A program made the translations under genes and the position numbers. Below are positions 17,301-24,557 of a DNA stretch of 64,000 nt, piece after piece. Position 1 is the stretch's first letter, and the number at the start of each line of letters is the position of its first letter. The notes below the pieces were generated by a model that searched no databases, was not told the origin of the DNA, and saw nothing but the letters and a program-made list of their open reading frames with translations. This DNA is from CAYRGC01 sp964601225 (GTDB taxonomy: Bacteria; Patescibacteriota; Gracilibacteria; Peribacterales; Peribacteraceae): positions 54,462-118,461 of the forward strand of contig CAZRMM010000002.1 of assembly GCA_964601225.1 (NCBI GenBank), given 5' to 3'.

Positions 17301-17737
17301 CAGAACCTCCAGCAGCCGGCGAGACGACGGACCACCTGCTTCACGCTGCGCTCGGGACCGGTGACGGTCTCGCCCTTCTCGTTCTTGAGGACGACGCCGT
17401 GAGCGTCGGTTTGCGGGACACCCGCCTTCCGGAAATACTTGCTCACCACAATGTCGGTGGCGACCTGGCTCCAATCGGCCGGGATCTCGGCATTCTGCAT
17501 TTCGAAGACGACCGAACCGTCGGTATTCACGATGCGACTCGTGCGGCGTTCGTAGCGGATCTCCTCCAATGGGTCGGATCCGGGAGTGGTGAAGAGGCGC
17601 GGAATGGAAAGACCTTTTCCGGTGCCCGCGGGACGCGCTGAACCCTCCGTCTCGAGCGGTCGAATCACGCCTTCACGCTGCCCCTCGACACGATTCTGGA
17701 GAGTCTCGGAAACGAGGGAAGCGGCCTTCGGGTTCAT
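14312..17737 (-). CDS. nrdJ: Adenosylcobalamin-dependent (class II) ribonucleotide reductase
   Basis: Reduces ribonucleotides to deoxyribonucleotides using a B12-generated thiyl radical, independent of oxygen. It has 1141 residues, the long NrdJ form with extra C-terminal regions. Visible landmarks include the substrate-site Asn-Ser-Pro-Gln-Trp-Phe-Asn region (NSPQWFNTGL), the NPCSEYMFLDNTACNLASLNL block holding the active-site Cys and Glu, the PTGTIGLLMDCDTTGVEPDF loop, and a zinc-ribbon-like end (CGGCGSLKMKRNGSCELCLDCGATSGCS). The ATG at 17737 (MNPKAASLVS) is preferred over an upstream codon at 17773. Upstream DNA carries two NrdR-like boxes. No cobalamin synthesis genes are in the window, so B12 is probably salvaged. 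A long open frame on the opposite strand is a shadow. Confidence 0.96.
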   Translation of the reverse strand: MNPKAASLVSETLQNRVEGQREGVIRPLETEGSARPAGTGKGLSIPRLFTTPGSDPLEEIRYERRTSRIVNTDGSVVFEMQNAEIPADWSQVATDIVVSKYFRKAGVPQTDAHGVVLKNEKGETVTGPERSVKQVVRRLAGCWRFWGQKYGYFETAQDAQAFEDELSAMLVRQMAAPNSPQWFNTGLHYAYGITGPAQGHYYCDPITGEVRRSEDAYTHPQPHACFIQSVADDMVNEGGIMDLWVREARLFKFGSGTGTNFSRLRGAGEPLSGGGKSSGLMSFLKIGDRAAGAIKSGGTTRRAAKMVCLDLDHPDIVEFINWKVNEEKKVAAMAAAGYDTDFNGEAYATVSGQNSNNSVRVPHAFLEAVEKDGDWNLYWRTELKKAAKEGREPKPSKTLKARKLWEDIGYAAWACADPGVQYDTTVNDWHTCPADGRINASNPCSEYMFLDNTACNLASLNLLKFYDAEHGTFMVDAYRHAVRLWTIVLEISVLMAQFPSKEIAELSDRFRTLGLGYANLGAMLMRMGIPYDSPKGRAICGALTAIMTGESYVTSADMAESLGTFPGYARNREHMLRVIRNHRRAAYNVSSSEYEGLAVPPVGIDQDECPRDLLLAAKEAWDKALAKGERFGYRNAQVTVIAPTGTIGLLMDCDTTGVEPDFALVKFKKLAGGGYMKIANQSVAPAMRALGYGQKEVTDIMNYVSGTLSLKGAPHINEQTLAVRGFTQEDIAKIEKQLPQVFELGFAFNRWILGDAFLTRLGIKDDQMKDPSFNLLAALGFTPEQIDEANQYICGRMTVEGAPHLKPEHLPVFDCANKCGKLGKRYIHYEGHIRMMAASQPFISGAISKTINLPNDATLEDIKNAYFLSWKLALKANALYRDGSKLSQALSNVSDAKKAKTSDTEVKTVTVEKIVMKEVPRRRKLPQERMAIAHKFSVAGHEGYIHVGMYEDGAPGEIFIKMSKEGSTLSGVMDTLALSLSMNLQYGVPLEVLCEKLVHSRFEPMGMTTNREIPMVKSIMDYLGRWLALKFLTKEKAKTYHNGDLVDRAYATGTKSREAFAMRLPVVDEGAPAVEEEPDSPVVTLLDEDMDETPTVTVDKAAQAKLQGYTGSVCGGCGSLKMKRNGSCELCLDCGATSGCS

Positions 17738-17769
17738 GGGAGAAGGGGGAAACGGGGATGGAAAAGGAA

Positions 17770-17785
17770 ACACAACAGGTTGTTA
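17770..17785. promoter_or_regulatory. NrdR-like box, proximal
   Basis: A 16-bp element ACACAACAGGTTGTTA resembling the NrdR consensus (ACACWATATATWGTGT). It is 33 bp, about three helical turns, from the second box, and 33 nt upstream of the nrdJ start codon. Confidence 0.65.
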
Positions 17786-17802
17786 TTCGTCGTGTCACAA
17801 CG

Positions 17803-17818
17803 ACACAAGATATTGTGA
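17803..17818. promoter_or_regulatory. NrdR-like box, distal
   Basis: ACACAAGATATTGTGA closely matches the NrdR box palindrome. Paired boxes at about 31-33 bp spacing upstream of a ribonucleotide reductase gene are the hallmark of repression by the ATP/dATP-sensing regulator NrdR. Confidence 0.75.
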
Positions 17819-17988
17819 CGAACGGGGTCGGTCAAACGTTCATGCGGCACCGGTCGGGAGGAACGGAATGGTCGCTCTCCGACGACAAAAAAGCAACCGT
17901 GACTCGTCGGGAAAATCGGTCGTCGCAACCCAAACGCAACTGAGTGGCAACTGAAAAACCTCGTCGTACAAACTTGTCATTGCTGAGA

Positions 17989-18016
17989 TTGTCCCGTATT
18001 CCTCGTGCGGTACACT
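17989..18016 (+). promoter_or_regulatory. Promoter of the flavodoxin-fold reductase (leaderless)
   Basis: TTGTCC (17989-17994), 16-bp spacer, TACACT (18011-18016). The start would fall within 1-3 nt of the ATG at 18025. Confidence 0.55.
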
Positions 18017-18024
18017 CGACTGGA

Positions 18025-18699
18025 ATGAAGATCCTCCATCTCAACGCGGGTACGAACGATCCGAGCAACAGCCGCACGCTCGCCGATGCCTTTTGCCGCG
18101 GCATGCAAAAGCTCGAAAACATGGCGGTCGAGACGATCCGGGTCGTCGATCTCGATCTGGCGCACTTCACGCTCGCCCACTACGACCCGGCGACGGACCA
18201 AGGAGCCGACTACCGCAGGCTGGAGGCGGCAGTAAAGACCGCCGACGGCGTCGTAATCTCCACGCCCATCTGGAATTTCTCCGTCCCGGCCCACCTGAAG
18301 AACCTCATCGACCGCATGGGCGCCTTCGCGCTCGATGCGGAGACCAGGAGTCGGGGCACGCTCGGAGGGAAACCCTTCTTCTTCGTGTATACCGGCGGCG
18401 CGCCGCTGCCAGCCTGGAAAGGCCTCATGCGCTTCACGACGATGCACCTCCCGGAGTCCATCCGGTACTTCGGCGGCTCGGTGTTCGGGCGCCGGTTCGA
18501 GGGCAAGTGCACCCCTTCCAAGGGCGCGTTCGGCCTCGTGATGGACAAGCGTGCGGAGGCCCTGAAGCGTGCGGAAGCCGACGGCGAGCGATTCGCCCGG
18601 AGAACCGCCCGCTTCGCGAAAGACGGCACGCTGCCGCTCTCCATACGGATCGTCACGTGGTTCTACCGGAAAGGCCAGCGCATCATCGCGAGGTTCTGA
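18025..18699 (+). CDS. NAD(P)H-dependent FMN reductase-like flavodoxin-fold protein
   Basis: 224-residue protein with the flavodoxin/NADPH-dependent FMN reductase pattern. MKILHLNAGTND-SNSRTLAD forms the phosphate-binding loop, DGVVISTPIWNFSVPAHLKNLIDRM is the typical isoalloxazine and dimer segment, and KPFFFVYTGGAP is a third flavin loop. A basic hydrophobic C-terminus (SIRIVTWFYRKGQRIIARF) may contact the membrane. It probably transfers hydride from NAD(P)H via FMN to a quinone or other acceptor; the substrate is not visible. The start at 18025 is supported by the flavodoxin motif and a promoter 9 nt upstream; the frame extending to 17944 is not used. Confidence 0.85.
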   Translation: MKILHLNAGTNDPSNSRTLADAFCRGMQKLENMAVETIRVVDLDLAHFTLAHYDPATDQGADYRRLEAAVKTADGVVISTPIWNFSVPAHLKNLIDRMGAFALDAETRSRGTLGGKPFFFVYTGGAPLPAWKGLMRFTTMHLPESIRYFGGSVFGRRFEGKCTPSKGAFGLVMDKRAEALKRAEADGERFARRTARFAKDGTLPLSIRIVTWFYRKGQRIIARF

Positions 18700-18734
18700 A
18701 TATTCCCCGGGAAATTTTCTAATGAAAAGTGACT

Positions 18735-18770
18735 AAAATGCCATAAAACCATTGACTGGTGGCATTTTTT
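18735..18770 (+). terminator. Terminator hairpin containing the next promoter's -35
   Basis: The outer stem AAAATGCC (18735-18742)/GGCATTTT (18761-18768) plus inner ACCA/TGGT pairs and a T run to 18770 form a terminator for the reductase gene. The loop holds TTGACT (18752-18757), the -35 of the downstream gene. Confidence 0.65.
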
Positions 18771-18779
18771 CGGTATCCT
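18752..18779 (+). promoter_or_regulatory. Promoter of the 99-aa gene
   Basis: TTGACT (18752-18757), 16-bp spacer, TATCCT (18774-18779); the predicted start near 18786 gives a 19-nt leader. It overlaps the terminator hairpin. Confidence 0.6.
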
Positions 18780-18804
18780 GCGGGCCCATTTTTCCTAGCA
18801 CACC

Positions 18805-19104
18805 ATGTCTTCCATGAAAACCGGTCCCGAAACCGCTGAGCCGCTTAGCCCGGAGAAATTTCCCATCCATGAGATGCTCCGTACCTCCATCGGCATTGGA
18901 TCGGGTGACTCTCTGGATATGGAGATGCGCGTCGGCAAGGACGGCAAGAAGATCGCCATGATCAACCATCCGCGCGAGAAAGGCGTTCAGTACACGGTCG
19001 TCACGCAAGGGGGAATGCTTCAGCTCATCGAAAAGAACGGCGCGCGCCTGCCGGTGGCGGAACTCCTGCAGCAAATGTGGACGAACAATACCGACAGGAA
19101 ATGA
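18805..19104 (+). CDS. Uncharacterised 99-aa protein
   Basis: Small soluble protein (MSSMKTGPETAEPLSPEKFP) with a predicted alpha/beta C-terminal half (GKKIAMINHPREKGVQYTVV, LLQQMW). No motif, Cys or TM recognised. Its stop overlaps the ATG of the next gene (ATGA, 19101-19104), so the pair is translationally coupled. It has its own promoter. Confidence 0.65.
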   Translation: MSSMKTGPETAEPLSPEKFPIHEMLRTSIGIGSGDSLDMEMRVGKDGKKIAMINHPREKGVQYTVVTQGGMLQLIEKNGARLPVAELLQQMWTNNTDRK

Positions 19105-19409
19105 AGCCGCATGATCCGGATAACGGGTGCGCACCGGAAGAATCTACCGACCCAACAGAAGAGATCACGATGCTCGACCTGCGATCGCTCAAAGTCCGCG
19201 CATACCTGGAAAATCTCACGCGACGTTCGACAAGGATCGAGAGACGGAACAATCTCCACATCGTGCATGGCACGCTGCCGGGAAGAACGATTGAAGTGCA
19301 GGTAACCCCGACCAGCTACGCGATACTCGGTATGCGCGGCACGTTTGCCGTGCGTTTCAAGGCCTATCTCGCATTGCATCTCGCCGCAGATTGCGGGCTG
19401 GGTTATTGA
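19101..19409 (+). CDS. Uncharacterised 102-aa protein, coupled to the previous gene
   Basis: Begins MKPHDPDNGCAPEE with an acidic, disordered first 25 residues, then a basic alpha/beta segment (LDLRSLKVRAYLENLTRRSTRI, NNLHIVHGTLPGRTIEVQV). No family recognised. The ATGA overlap fixes the start at 19101 rather than an in-frame ATG at 19077. The 3' end overlaps the ribD 3' end by 7 bp on the opposite strand. Confidence 0.65.
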   Translation: MKPHDPDNGCAPEESTDPTEEITMLDLRSLKVRAYLENLTRRSTRIERRNNLHIVHGTLPGRTIEVQVTPTSYAILGMRGTFAVRFKAYLALHLAADCGLGY

Positions 19410-20419
19410 CCGATCAGCGTCAGTTCTTCGTCAATGCATCCGCACTCGCGGAAGACGCGCCATGTTGTTTCGCCGCCCTCGAGGAGCAAGGACGTGATTC
19501 CCATGTATCCGTCACGCGGAGTGAGAAGCGCCTTCCAGAGGGACTCCCACTGAAACATGCCAAACACGTCCATGGCGACGCCGAACACGCGGACGTCGTT
19601 GGCCTCGAGGCGCTTCGTTTTTTGAGAGAACACGTTCTCCTCCGCCGTCAGGAGAATGGTCATCGCCCGGTGATCGTCCATGACGATATTGGCGTCTTCC
19701 GGCGTCCGTAATCCCGCATCCAAGACAATTCGATAATGATAATTTTTGTGTTCGGACTTTTCCTTTTTATTCAGGGCTGAATCAAAATAACGAACTGTTA
19801 AATATGGATTATCGGAAATAACGGTACCGGAACCTACAATAATGGCATCCATTAGGGCTCTTCCATATCTATGGGACCATGCATTCTGCTCTGGAGAGGT
19901 GATAGCAAGAGGAGAACCGTCCGTCTTCGCGATACGACCATCCATGGTTATTGCCCGCTTCAGGGTAATCCATGGTCGCCCTTTGGTACGGACGCTGACG
20001 TAGCCGCGATTGAACCACTCGCACTGGGCACGCAGAGCCGGACCGATCACGCGCACACCTCGTGATTCCAGTACGGTCCTTCCCTTTCCCGCCACCCGCG
20101 AGTCGGGATCCCCCATCCCATACACCACCGTCTTCACGCCACGCTCCAGGAGGACATCCGTGCACGGCGGCGTCTTGCCGTGGTGGCAGCAGGGCTCCAG
20201 GTTCACGTAGAGCACGTCGTCCTCGCATACCGTATCCGTGAAGCGCTGGAGCAGGTCGCGCTCGGCATGCACCATGCCGAAACCCCGGTGCCAGCCCTCG
20301 GCGATGACCTCGCCGCGCCGCACGAGCACCGCGCCGACCATGGCGCCGTTGCCGACGCGCCCACGGCCGCGGGCGGCGAGCTCAAGACAGCGATGGAGAA
20401 AGGCGGGGTCGACCGTCAC
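19403..20419 (-). CDS. ribD: RibD-like pyrimidine deaminase/reductase
   Basis: Two-domain riboflavin-pathway protein of 338 aa. The N-terminal cytidine-deaminase-like domain has zinc ligands in MVHAER and EPCCHHGKTPPC; it would deaminate the 2,5-diaminopyrimidine intermediate. The C-terminal reductase domain (PWITLKRAITMDGRIA, ITSPEQNAWSHRYGRALMDAIIVGSGT, DNPYLTVR) would reduce the ribosyl side chain with NADPH. The substrate loop reads VGNGAMVGAV, one residue different in spacing from the usual NPxVG. No other rib genes are in the window. The start is a GTG at 20419, and a TATGCT box at 20426-20431 predicts a leaderless mRNA. Confidence 0.87.
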   Translation of the reverse strand: MTVDPAFLHRCLELAARGRGRVGNGAMVGAVLVRRGEVIAEGWHRGFGMVHAERDLLQRFTDTVCEDDVLYVNLEPCCHHGKTPPCTDVLLERGVKTVVYGMGDPDSRVAGKGRTVLESRGVRVIGPALRAQCEWFNRGYVSVRTKGRPWITLKRAITMDGRIAKTDGSPLAITSPEQNAWSHRYGRALMDAIIVGSGTVISDNPYLTVRYFDSALNKKEKSEHKNYHYRIVLDAGLRTPEDANIVMDDHRAMTILLTAEENVFSQKTKRLEANDVRVFGVAMDVFGMFQWESLWKALLTPRDGYMGITSLLLEGGETTWRVFRECGCIDEELTLIGQ

Positions 20420-20606
20420 TGCGCAAGCATAGCGAAGGTGATGGGCTATTTAGACAGCCGTTTCCTGTCCCAACGGAAAATTACAATGTTTTACTACGCT
20501 AATACAAACTGAGAAGGGGAGTGGCATTACAAATTGAGAATTTCTAATTTAGAATAACGAAAAGTCTGATCAATTCTTGTGATCTTTTATACAATTTCCA
20601 CTCCCG

Positions 20607-21089
20607 TTATTTGCGATCTAAGTATTTTTGTAAAACAGAAACCTGTTTTTGTCCATTTTGCGATTCGTCACGGTTATGTGAAGAGGATTCGACATTCATT
20701 TTTTGCTCGTCGGACCCCACTCCTGGCCTCTCCCCCACCCCGTTTTCGGGGCGTGTCATGGGACGAACGCCCATGCGGTGGTGGCGGTGCACATTGAGGT
20801 ATTTGCGGTATCCGCCGGGCCCGTTTTCGATGAATTTGGCCACGCGGGTGACGGTCGTCGTGCTGGCGCCCGTCGCGGCCGCGACGTCGCGGTAACTGAG
20901 GCCCTTGGCAAGGTTCTTAGCCACCTCCAAACGCTCTCCCCATGCCTGGAGCTCACTCAAAGTACCGATATCGCGAAGGAAGTCCGCGAGCTCTTCCTCG
21001 CTTTTACAGGAAAGCAGGGCATCACAGAGAGCCCGGAACCACGGCTCCTTGCGGTAACTGTCCTCGGTGAAGCGCTTGCGGATCTTCAT
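20607..21089 (-). CDS. YerC/YecD-type TrpR-like DNA-binding protein
   Basis: The N-terminal about 100 residues match the TrpR-like YerC/YecD family: FTEDSYRKEPWFRALCDALLSCKSEEEL, then a helix-turn-helix (GLSYRDVAAATGASTTTVTRVAKFIENG). A low-complexity polar tail of about 55 residues (YRKYLNVHRHHRMG and on) is longer than usual. It probably binds operator DNA as a dimer; ligand and targets are unknown. The start at 21089 (MKIRKRF) is chosen because it overlaps the stop of the upstream small gene (ATGA), implying translational coupling; an in-frame ATG at 21125 would extend into that gene. Confidence 0.85.
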   Translation of the reverse strand: MKIRKRFTEDSYRKEPWFRALCDALLSCKSEEELADFLRDIGTLSELQAWGERLEVAKNLAKGLSYRDVAAATGASTTTVTRVAKFIENGPGGYRKYLNVHRHHRMGVRPMTRPENGVGERPGVGSDEQKMNVESSSHNRDESQNGQKQVSVLQKYLDRK

Positions 21090-21280
21090 TTGGGCATTGT
21101 TCGAAGAAGTTGGCGCAACTGACATCCAGTATCGTTCTGACGATCGATTTCACTACCAGGAAAATCCGCTTCACGATCAATATGATTGAGGGCGCCCTCA
21201 ATATCCTTTTGATGCTTAGCTGGATTCTTCATCCATTCATCCATTTGCACATCGTAGAAGTTTTCCATCTCGCGACTCAT
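21086..21280 (-). CDS. Small protein coupled to the YerC-like regulator (64 aa)
   Basis: Acidic and polar peptide (MSREMENFYDVQMDEWMKN to LRQLLRTMPK) with one Cys and no recognised family. The evidence for it is positional. A near-consensus promoter (21306-21333) lies upstream with about 20-27 nt of leader, and its TGA overlaps the ATG of the regulator. Longer in-frame starts at 21307 and 21382 fall within or upstream of the -10/-35 and are unlikely. It could be a cofactor or antagonist of the regulator. Confidence 0.6.
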   Translation of the reverse strand: MSREMENFYDVQMDEWMKNPAKHQKDIEGALNHIDREADFPGSEIDRQNDTGCQLRQLLRTMPK

Positions 21281-21305
21281 GATTTTGAGGGGAAAAGTAT
21301 GAAGC

Positions 21306-21333
21306 ATTGTACTTCGTTTCTTGTATGTGTCAA
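21306..21333 (-). promoter_or_regulatory. Promoter of the 64-aa/YerC-like operon
   Basis: Minus-strand TTGACA (21328-21333), 16-bp spacer, TACAAT (21306-21311). Confidence 0.75.
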
Positions 21334-21380
21334 CGTAGTACCACAGAAAAACTTTCTGGGCTTCTGGTAGAGTCTTTTTC

Positions 21381-21752
21381 ATGACGTTCCTCTCCTCCTT
21401 CTTCGATCTCCGTCGCAGACGCACCGGCCTTCAAGCGCTTGGTTTCTATATCGTTTCCTTCATCGCAACGGCTATTCTTGGAGGGATCATCGCTGGCATA
21501 GCGGTGCTCTTCATGCCAACGACAGGTACTTTTGAGGAGGGGTTTGCCTTCGGCGTCCAAGTAGGAACAATCGTCGCAAGCGCGTGTTCCGCCCTCCTTT
21601 GTACGCTTGTCGCATGGAGAAAAGGGTTTCTTCCACGTCCTGACATGATGGCGCTCATCCTCTGCTCGGGCGTCCTCGGCTATCTCGGCGGAGCGCTCCT
21701 CGGCATGATCATCCCCTCCTTCCTCACGACGAAGACACCGAAGGCGGTGTAA
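21381..21752 (+). CDS. Integral membrane protein, three predicted helices (123 aa)
   Basis: Short basic N-terminus (DLRRRRTG) followed by three hydrophobic helices (about 20-45, 60-80 and 90-113) with glycine-rich faces (ILGGIIAGIAVLF, GVLGYLGGALLGMII). No family recognised. A TAGAGT box (21368-21373) ends 7 nt before the ATG, again implying a leaderless mRNA. It diverges from the YerC-like operon, and its 3' end faces fusA across a bidirectional terminator. Confidence 0.7.
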   Translation: MTFLSSFFDLRRRRTGLQALGFYIVSFIATAILGGIIAGIAVLFMPTTGTFEEGFAFGVQVGTIVASACSALLCTLVAWRKGFLPRPDMMALILCSGVLGYLGGALLGMIIPSFLTTKTPKAV

Positions 21753-21762
21753 GCGAAGCCAC

Positions 21763-21810
21763 AAAAAAAGAATGTCCTCCCTCGTCAGGCTCGGGATGAC
21801 ATTCTTTTTT
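21763..21810. terminator. Bidirectional terminator between convergent genes
   Basis: Long stem of AAAAAAGAATGTC on the left with GACATTCTTTTTT on the right, plus an inner CTCCC/GGGAT extension. A-rich left and T-rich right flanks allow termination of both the membrane-protein gene and fusA. Confidence 0.88.
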
Positions 21811-21824
21811 GGAGTTGCTGATGA

Positions 21825-23924
21825 TTACTTGCCGCCGCCCGTACGCGCCGCGATGACTTCATCAGCGACGTTCTTCGGGACCTTGTCGTAGTGGCTCGGT
21901 TCCATGGAATAGCTGGCGCGACCCTGGGTCATGGAACGCAGATCCGTGGCGTAACCGAACATTTCGGCAAGCGGGATCTTGGCATCGACCACCTTGGCCG
22001 TACCGCGCTCGCTCGTGCTCGTCACGAGACCGCGGCGGGAGGAGATATCGCCCATGACGTCGCCGAAGAACTCCTCCGGGGTGACAACCTCGACCTTCAT
22101 GATCGGCTCGAGAATCACCGGATCCGCCTTGCGCGCGGCGGCCTGGAAACCGATCGAAGCGGCCATCTTGAAGGCGAACTCGTTGGAGTCGACGTCGTGG
22201 TACGAACCGTCGATGAGTTCCACTTTGACGTCCACGACGGGGTATCCTGCCTGAATGCCGCGGCTCATGCCTTCTACGAAACCCTTGTCGCAAGCGGGGA
22301 TGAATTCGCGGGGGATGCGGCCGCCGACCACCTCGTCGACGAACTCGTAACCCTTGCCCGGCTCTTGCGGGATGGCCTTGAAGATGACGTGTCCGTACTG
22401 ACCGCGACCGCCGGACTGCTTGATGTACTTCTCCTCGTGCTCGATCGCCTTCTGGATGGTCTCGCGATAGGCGACCTGCGGCTTACCCACGTTCGTCTCC
22501 ACCTTGAACTCGCGCTTCATGCGATCGACGATGATGTCGAGGTGGAGTTCGCCCATGCCGCGGAGGATGGTCTGGCCCGTCTCCTCGTCGGACTGGACAC
22601 GGAGCGTCGGGTCCTCTTCGGCCAGCTTCTGGAGCGCCACGCCCATCTTCTCCTGATCTGCCTTCGTCTTGGGCTCGACGGCGAGCGCGATGACAGGCTC
22701 GGCAAAGGTGATGGATTCGAGCTGGATCGGATTCGCGCTGTCGCAAATAGTGTCGCCGGTGCGCGTGTCCTTGAGACCGATGACGGCGCCGATGTCACCC
22801 GCCTCGATCTGGTCGATTTCCGCGCGCTGGTTGGCGTGGAGACGGACCAAGCGGCCGATGCGCTCGGTGTTGCCGGAACGGCTGTTTAAGACCGCTGTGC
22901 CCGCCTTGAGAACACCGGAATAAACGCGGATGAAGGTGAGACGGCCCACGAACGGGTCGGTCGCGATCTTGAAGGCGATGGCGGAGAGAGGCTCATCGTT
23001 CTTGGCGTGGCGCACGGCCTCGGAATCGTCCTTCGGGTTCTTGCCCTTGATGGACGGGATGTCGGCCGGGCACGGCAGGTAGGCCACGACGGCGTCGAGC
23101 ACGAGCTGCACGCCCATGTTCTGGAGCGACGAGCCGCAGAGCACGGGATAGAGCTTGTTGCGGACGACCGCGGAGCGCAGACCCTTGCGCATCTCGGGAA
23201 TCGTGAGGGCACCGTCCGTGAGGAACTTGTCCATGAGCTCGTCGTTGTTCTCCGCGATCTTCTCCATGAGGATCAGGCGGTACTCCTTCACCTGGTCCTT
23301 CATGTCGTCGGGGATCGGGAGCTCCTTCTTGGTCTCGCCGTTCTTGCCCTCGAAGGTCCAAGCCTTCTCCTCGATGAGATCGATGATGCCGCGGAACTCG
23401 CTCTCCGCGCCGATCGGCAGCTGGATGGCGACCGCATTCTTGCCGAGACGGTCGAAGATGGAATCCAAAGACATGAAGAAGTTGCCGCCCGTCTTGTCCA
23501 TTTTGTTCACGAAGGCGATGCGCGGGACGTGGTACTTGTCCGCCTGGCGCCACACCGTCTCGGACTGGGGCTCGACACCCTGGGAACCGTCGAAGACGAC
23601 CACGCCTCCATCGAGAACGCGAAGACTGCGCTCCACTTCGGCCGTAAAGTCCACGTGGCCGGGAGTGTCGATGAGGTTAATCGTGATATCGGTCATGACG
23701 CCGTTCACGTCCGGAGCCTTCCAGTGCGCTTGCGTCGCCGCCGACGTGATCGTAATGCCGCGCTCGCGTTCCTGCTCCATCCAGTCCATGGTGGCCTCTC
23801 CCTCGTGCACCTCGCCGATCTTGTGGCTCTTGCCCGTGTAGAACAGGATGCGCTCCGACGTCGTGGTCTTGCCCGCGTCGATGTGCGCGATGATACCGAT
23901 GTTACGTACGTTCTTGAGGTCCAT
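21825..23924 (-). CDS. fusA: Elongation factor G
   Basis: Translational GTPase that drives ribosomal translocation and, with RRF, ribosome recycling. 699 residues, the standard size. G1 AHIDAGKTT (residues 14-22), switch II DTPGHVDF, G4 NKMD, and the later domains with RGMGELHLDI and KQSGGRGQYGHV are all intact, and the C-terminal domain V ends normally. The 139-aa gene 84 bp upstream is codirectional and its strong promoter may also serve fusA; a TAGAGT box at 23972-23977 is a possible private promoter. It is separated from rpsG by two unrelated genes. Confidence 0.98.
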   Translation of the reverse strand: MDLKNVRNIGIIAHIDAGKTTTSERILFYTGKSHKIGEVHEGEATMDWMEQERERGITITSAATQAHWKAPDVNGVMTDITINLIDTPGHVDFTAEVERSLRVLDGGVVVFDGSQGVEPQSETVWRQADKYHVPRIAFVNKMDKTGGNFFMSLDSIFDRLGKNAVAIQLPIGAESEFRGIIDLIEEKAWTFEGKNGETKKELPIPDDMKDQVKEYRLILMEKIAENNDELMDKFLTDGALTIPEMRKGLRSAVVRNKLYPVLCGSSLQNMGVQLVLDAVVAYLPCPADIPSIKGKNPKDDSEAVRHAKNDEPLSAIAFKIATDPFVGRLTFIRVYSGVLKAGTAVLNSRSGNTERIGRLVRLHANQRAEIDQIEAGDIGAVIGLKDTRTGDTICDSANPIQLESITFAEPVIALAVEPKTKADQEKMGVALQKLAEEDPTLRVQSDEETGQTILRGMGELHLDIIVDRMKREFKVETNVGKPQVAYRETIQKAIEHEEKYIKQSGGRGQYGHVIFKAIPQEPGKGYEFVDEVVGGRIPREFIPACDKGFVEGMSRGIQAGYPVVDVKVELIDGSYHDVDSNEFAFKMAASIGFQAAARKADPVILEPIMKVEVVTPEEFFGDVMGDISSRRGLVTSTSERGTAKVVDAKIPLAEMFGYATDLRSMTQGRASYSMEPSHYDKVPKNVADEVIAARTGGGK

Positions 23925-24007
23925 GAGATAGGGTGGAACATCCGCGCGAAAAGACCGCGGAAAGGCCTCGAGACTCTACAGAAACCGCCCCGGAGGCGCA
24001 ACCCTCC

Positions 24008-24427
24008 TCACCTCTCCTGAGACAGGAGCGAGAGGAATGCCGGAAGGTTTCCGGCAGACATGGACTCGATTGGGACTTTTGCCTTTCGCAGAGAGCTTTC
24101 CAAACGATCCAACTGGACGGCGAGGCGGCGGCGAATCTCCGCGTGGATGGCGCGCTGATGTGCCAGAGAAAGTGTCAGCCGGCGCTCCTCGGCTGGTGAC
24201 CACGGAATATTCTTCGTGAGGAAGAGAAAGACCTCCGGAACCACGGCGTCGTGGAGCAGACGACACGCATCGGCGCTCGCTGAGACGCCGCGACGTTGCG
24301 ACTCCTCGTCGAGCACGAGGTCGAACTCGATCTCAAGAATCTTCCGAAGGGGTCCTGCCTCCCAAAAATCGAGCGACCGATCAAGATCGTTTTTCGTAAG
24401 GGTTCGGGGACGCGGAGTGGCAGTCAT
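24008..24427 (-). CDS. Uncharacterised 139-aa protein upstream of fusA
   Basis: Cytoplasmic, mostly helical protein: LTKNDLDRSLDFWEAGPLRKILEIEFDLVLDEE at the N-terminus and a long basic/acidic C-terminal helix (HAEIRRRLAVQLDRLESSLRKAK). No family recognised. The start at 24427 (MTATPRPRTL) is preferred because the in-frame ATG at 24460 overlaps the -10 box. Position in front of fusA suggests cotranscription and possibly a translation-linked role (inference only). Confidence 0.68.
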   Translation of the reverse strand: MTATPRPRTLTKNDLDRSLDFWEAGPLRKILEIEFDLVLDEESQRRGVSASADACRLLHDAVVPEVFLFLTKNIPWSPAEERRLTLSLAHQRAIHAEIRRRLAVQLDRLESSLRKAKVPIESMSAGNLPAFLSLLSQER

Positions 24428-24458
24428 GTGTGTTGGTTGCGGAAAATTTTGTGCAAGC

Positions 24459-24486
24459 ATTATACTGATTTTTACGAATTTGACAA
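24459..24486 (-). promoter_or_regulatory. Promoter for the 139-aa gene and probably fusA
   Basis: Minus-strand TTGTCA (24481-24486), 16-bp spacer, perfect TATAAT (24459-24464), start near 24452, leader about 25 nt. Confidence 0.8.
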
Positions 24487-24557
24487 GGGTCTAAGCTCCC
24501 AAAATTTCCAGGCGAAGGGACGAACCGGAAAAAACCGCGGATGCTACACTCGGATAC

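Noticed and set aside
14255..17641. 1128-codon open frame on the plus strand opposite nrdJ
   Set aside because: It is the mirror of a GC-rich, conserved coding sequence. Its translation is compositionally odd (His/Leu/Asp/Val-rich without domains) and it has no promoter.
17758..17943. Short plus-strand frame in the nrdJ-reductase gap
   Set aside because: It runs through the NrdR boxes, has no promoter or ribosome site, and its composition is not protein-like.
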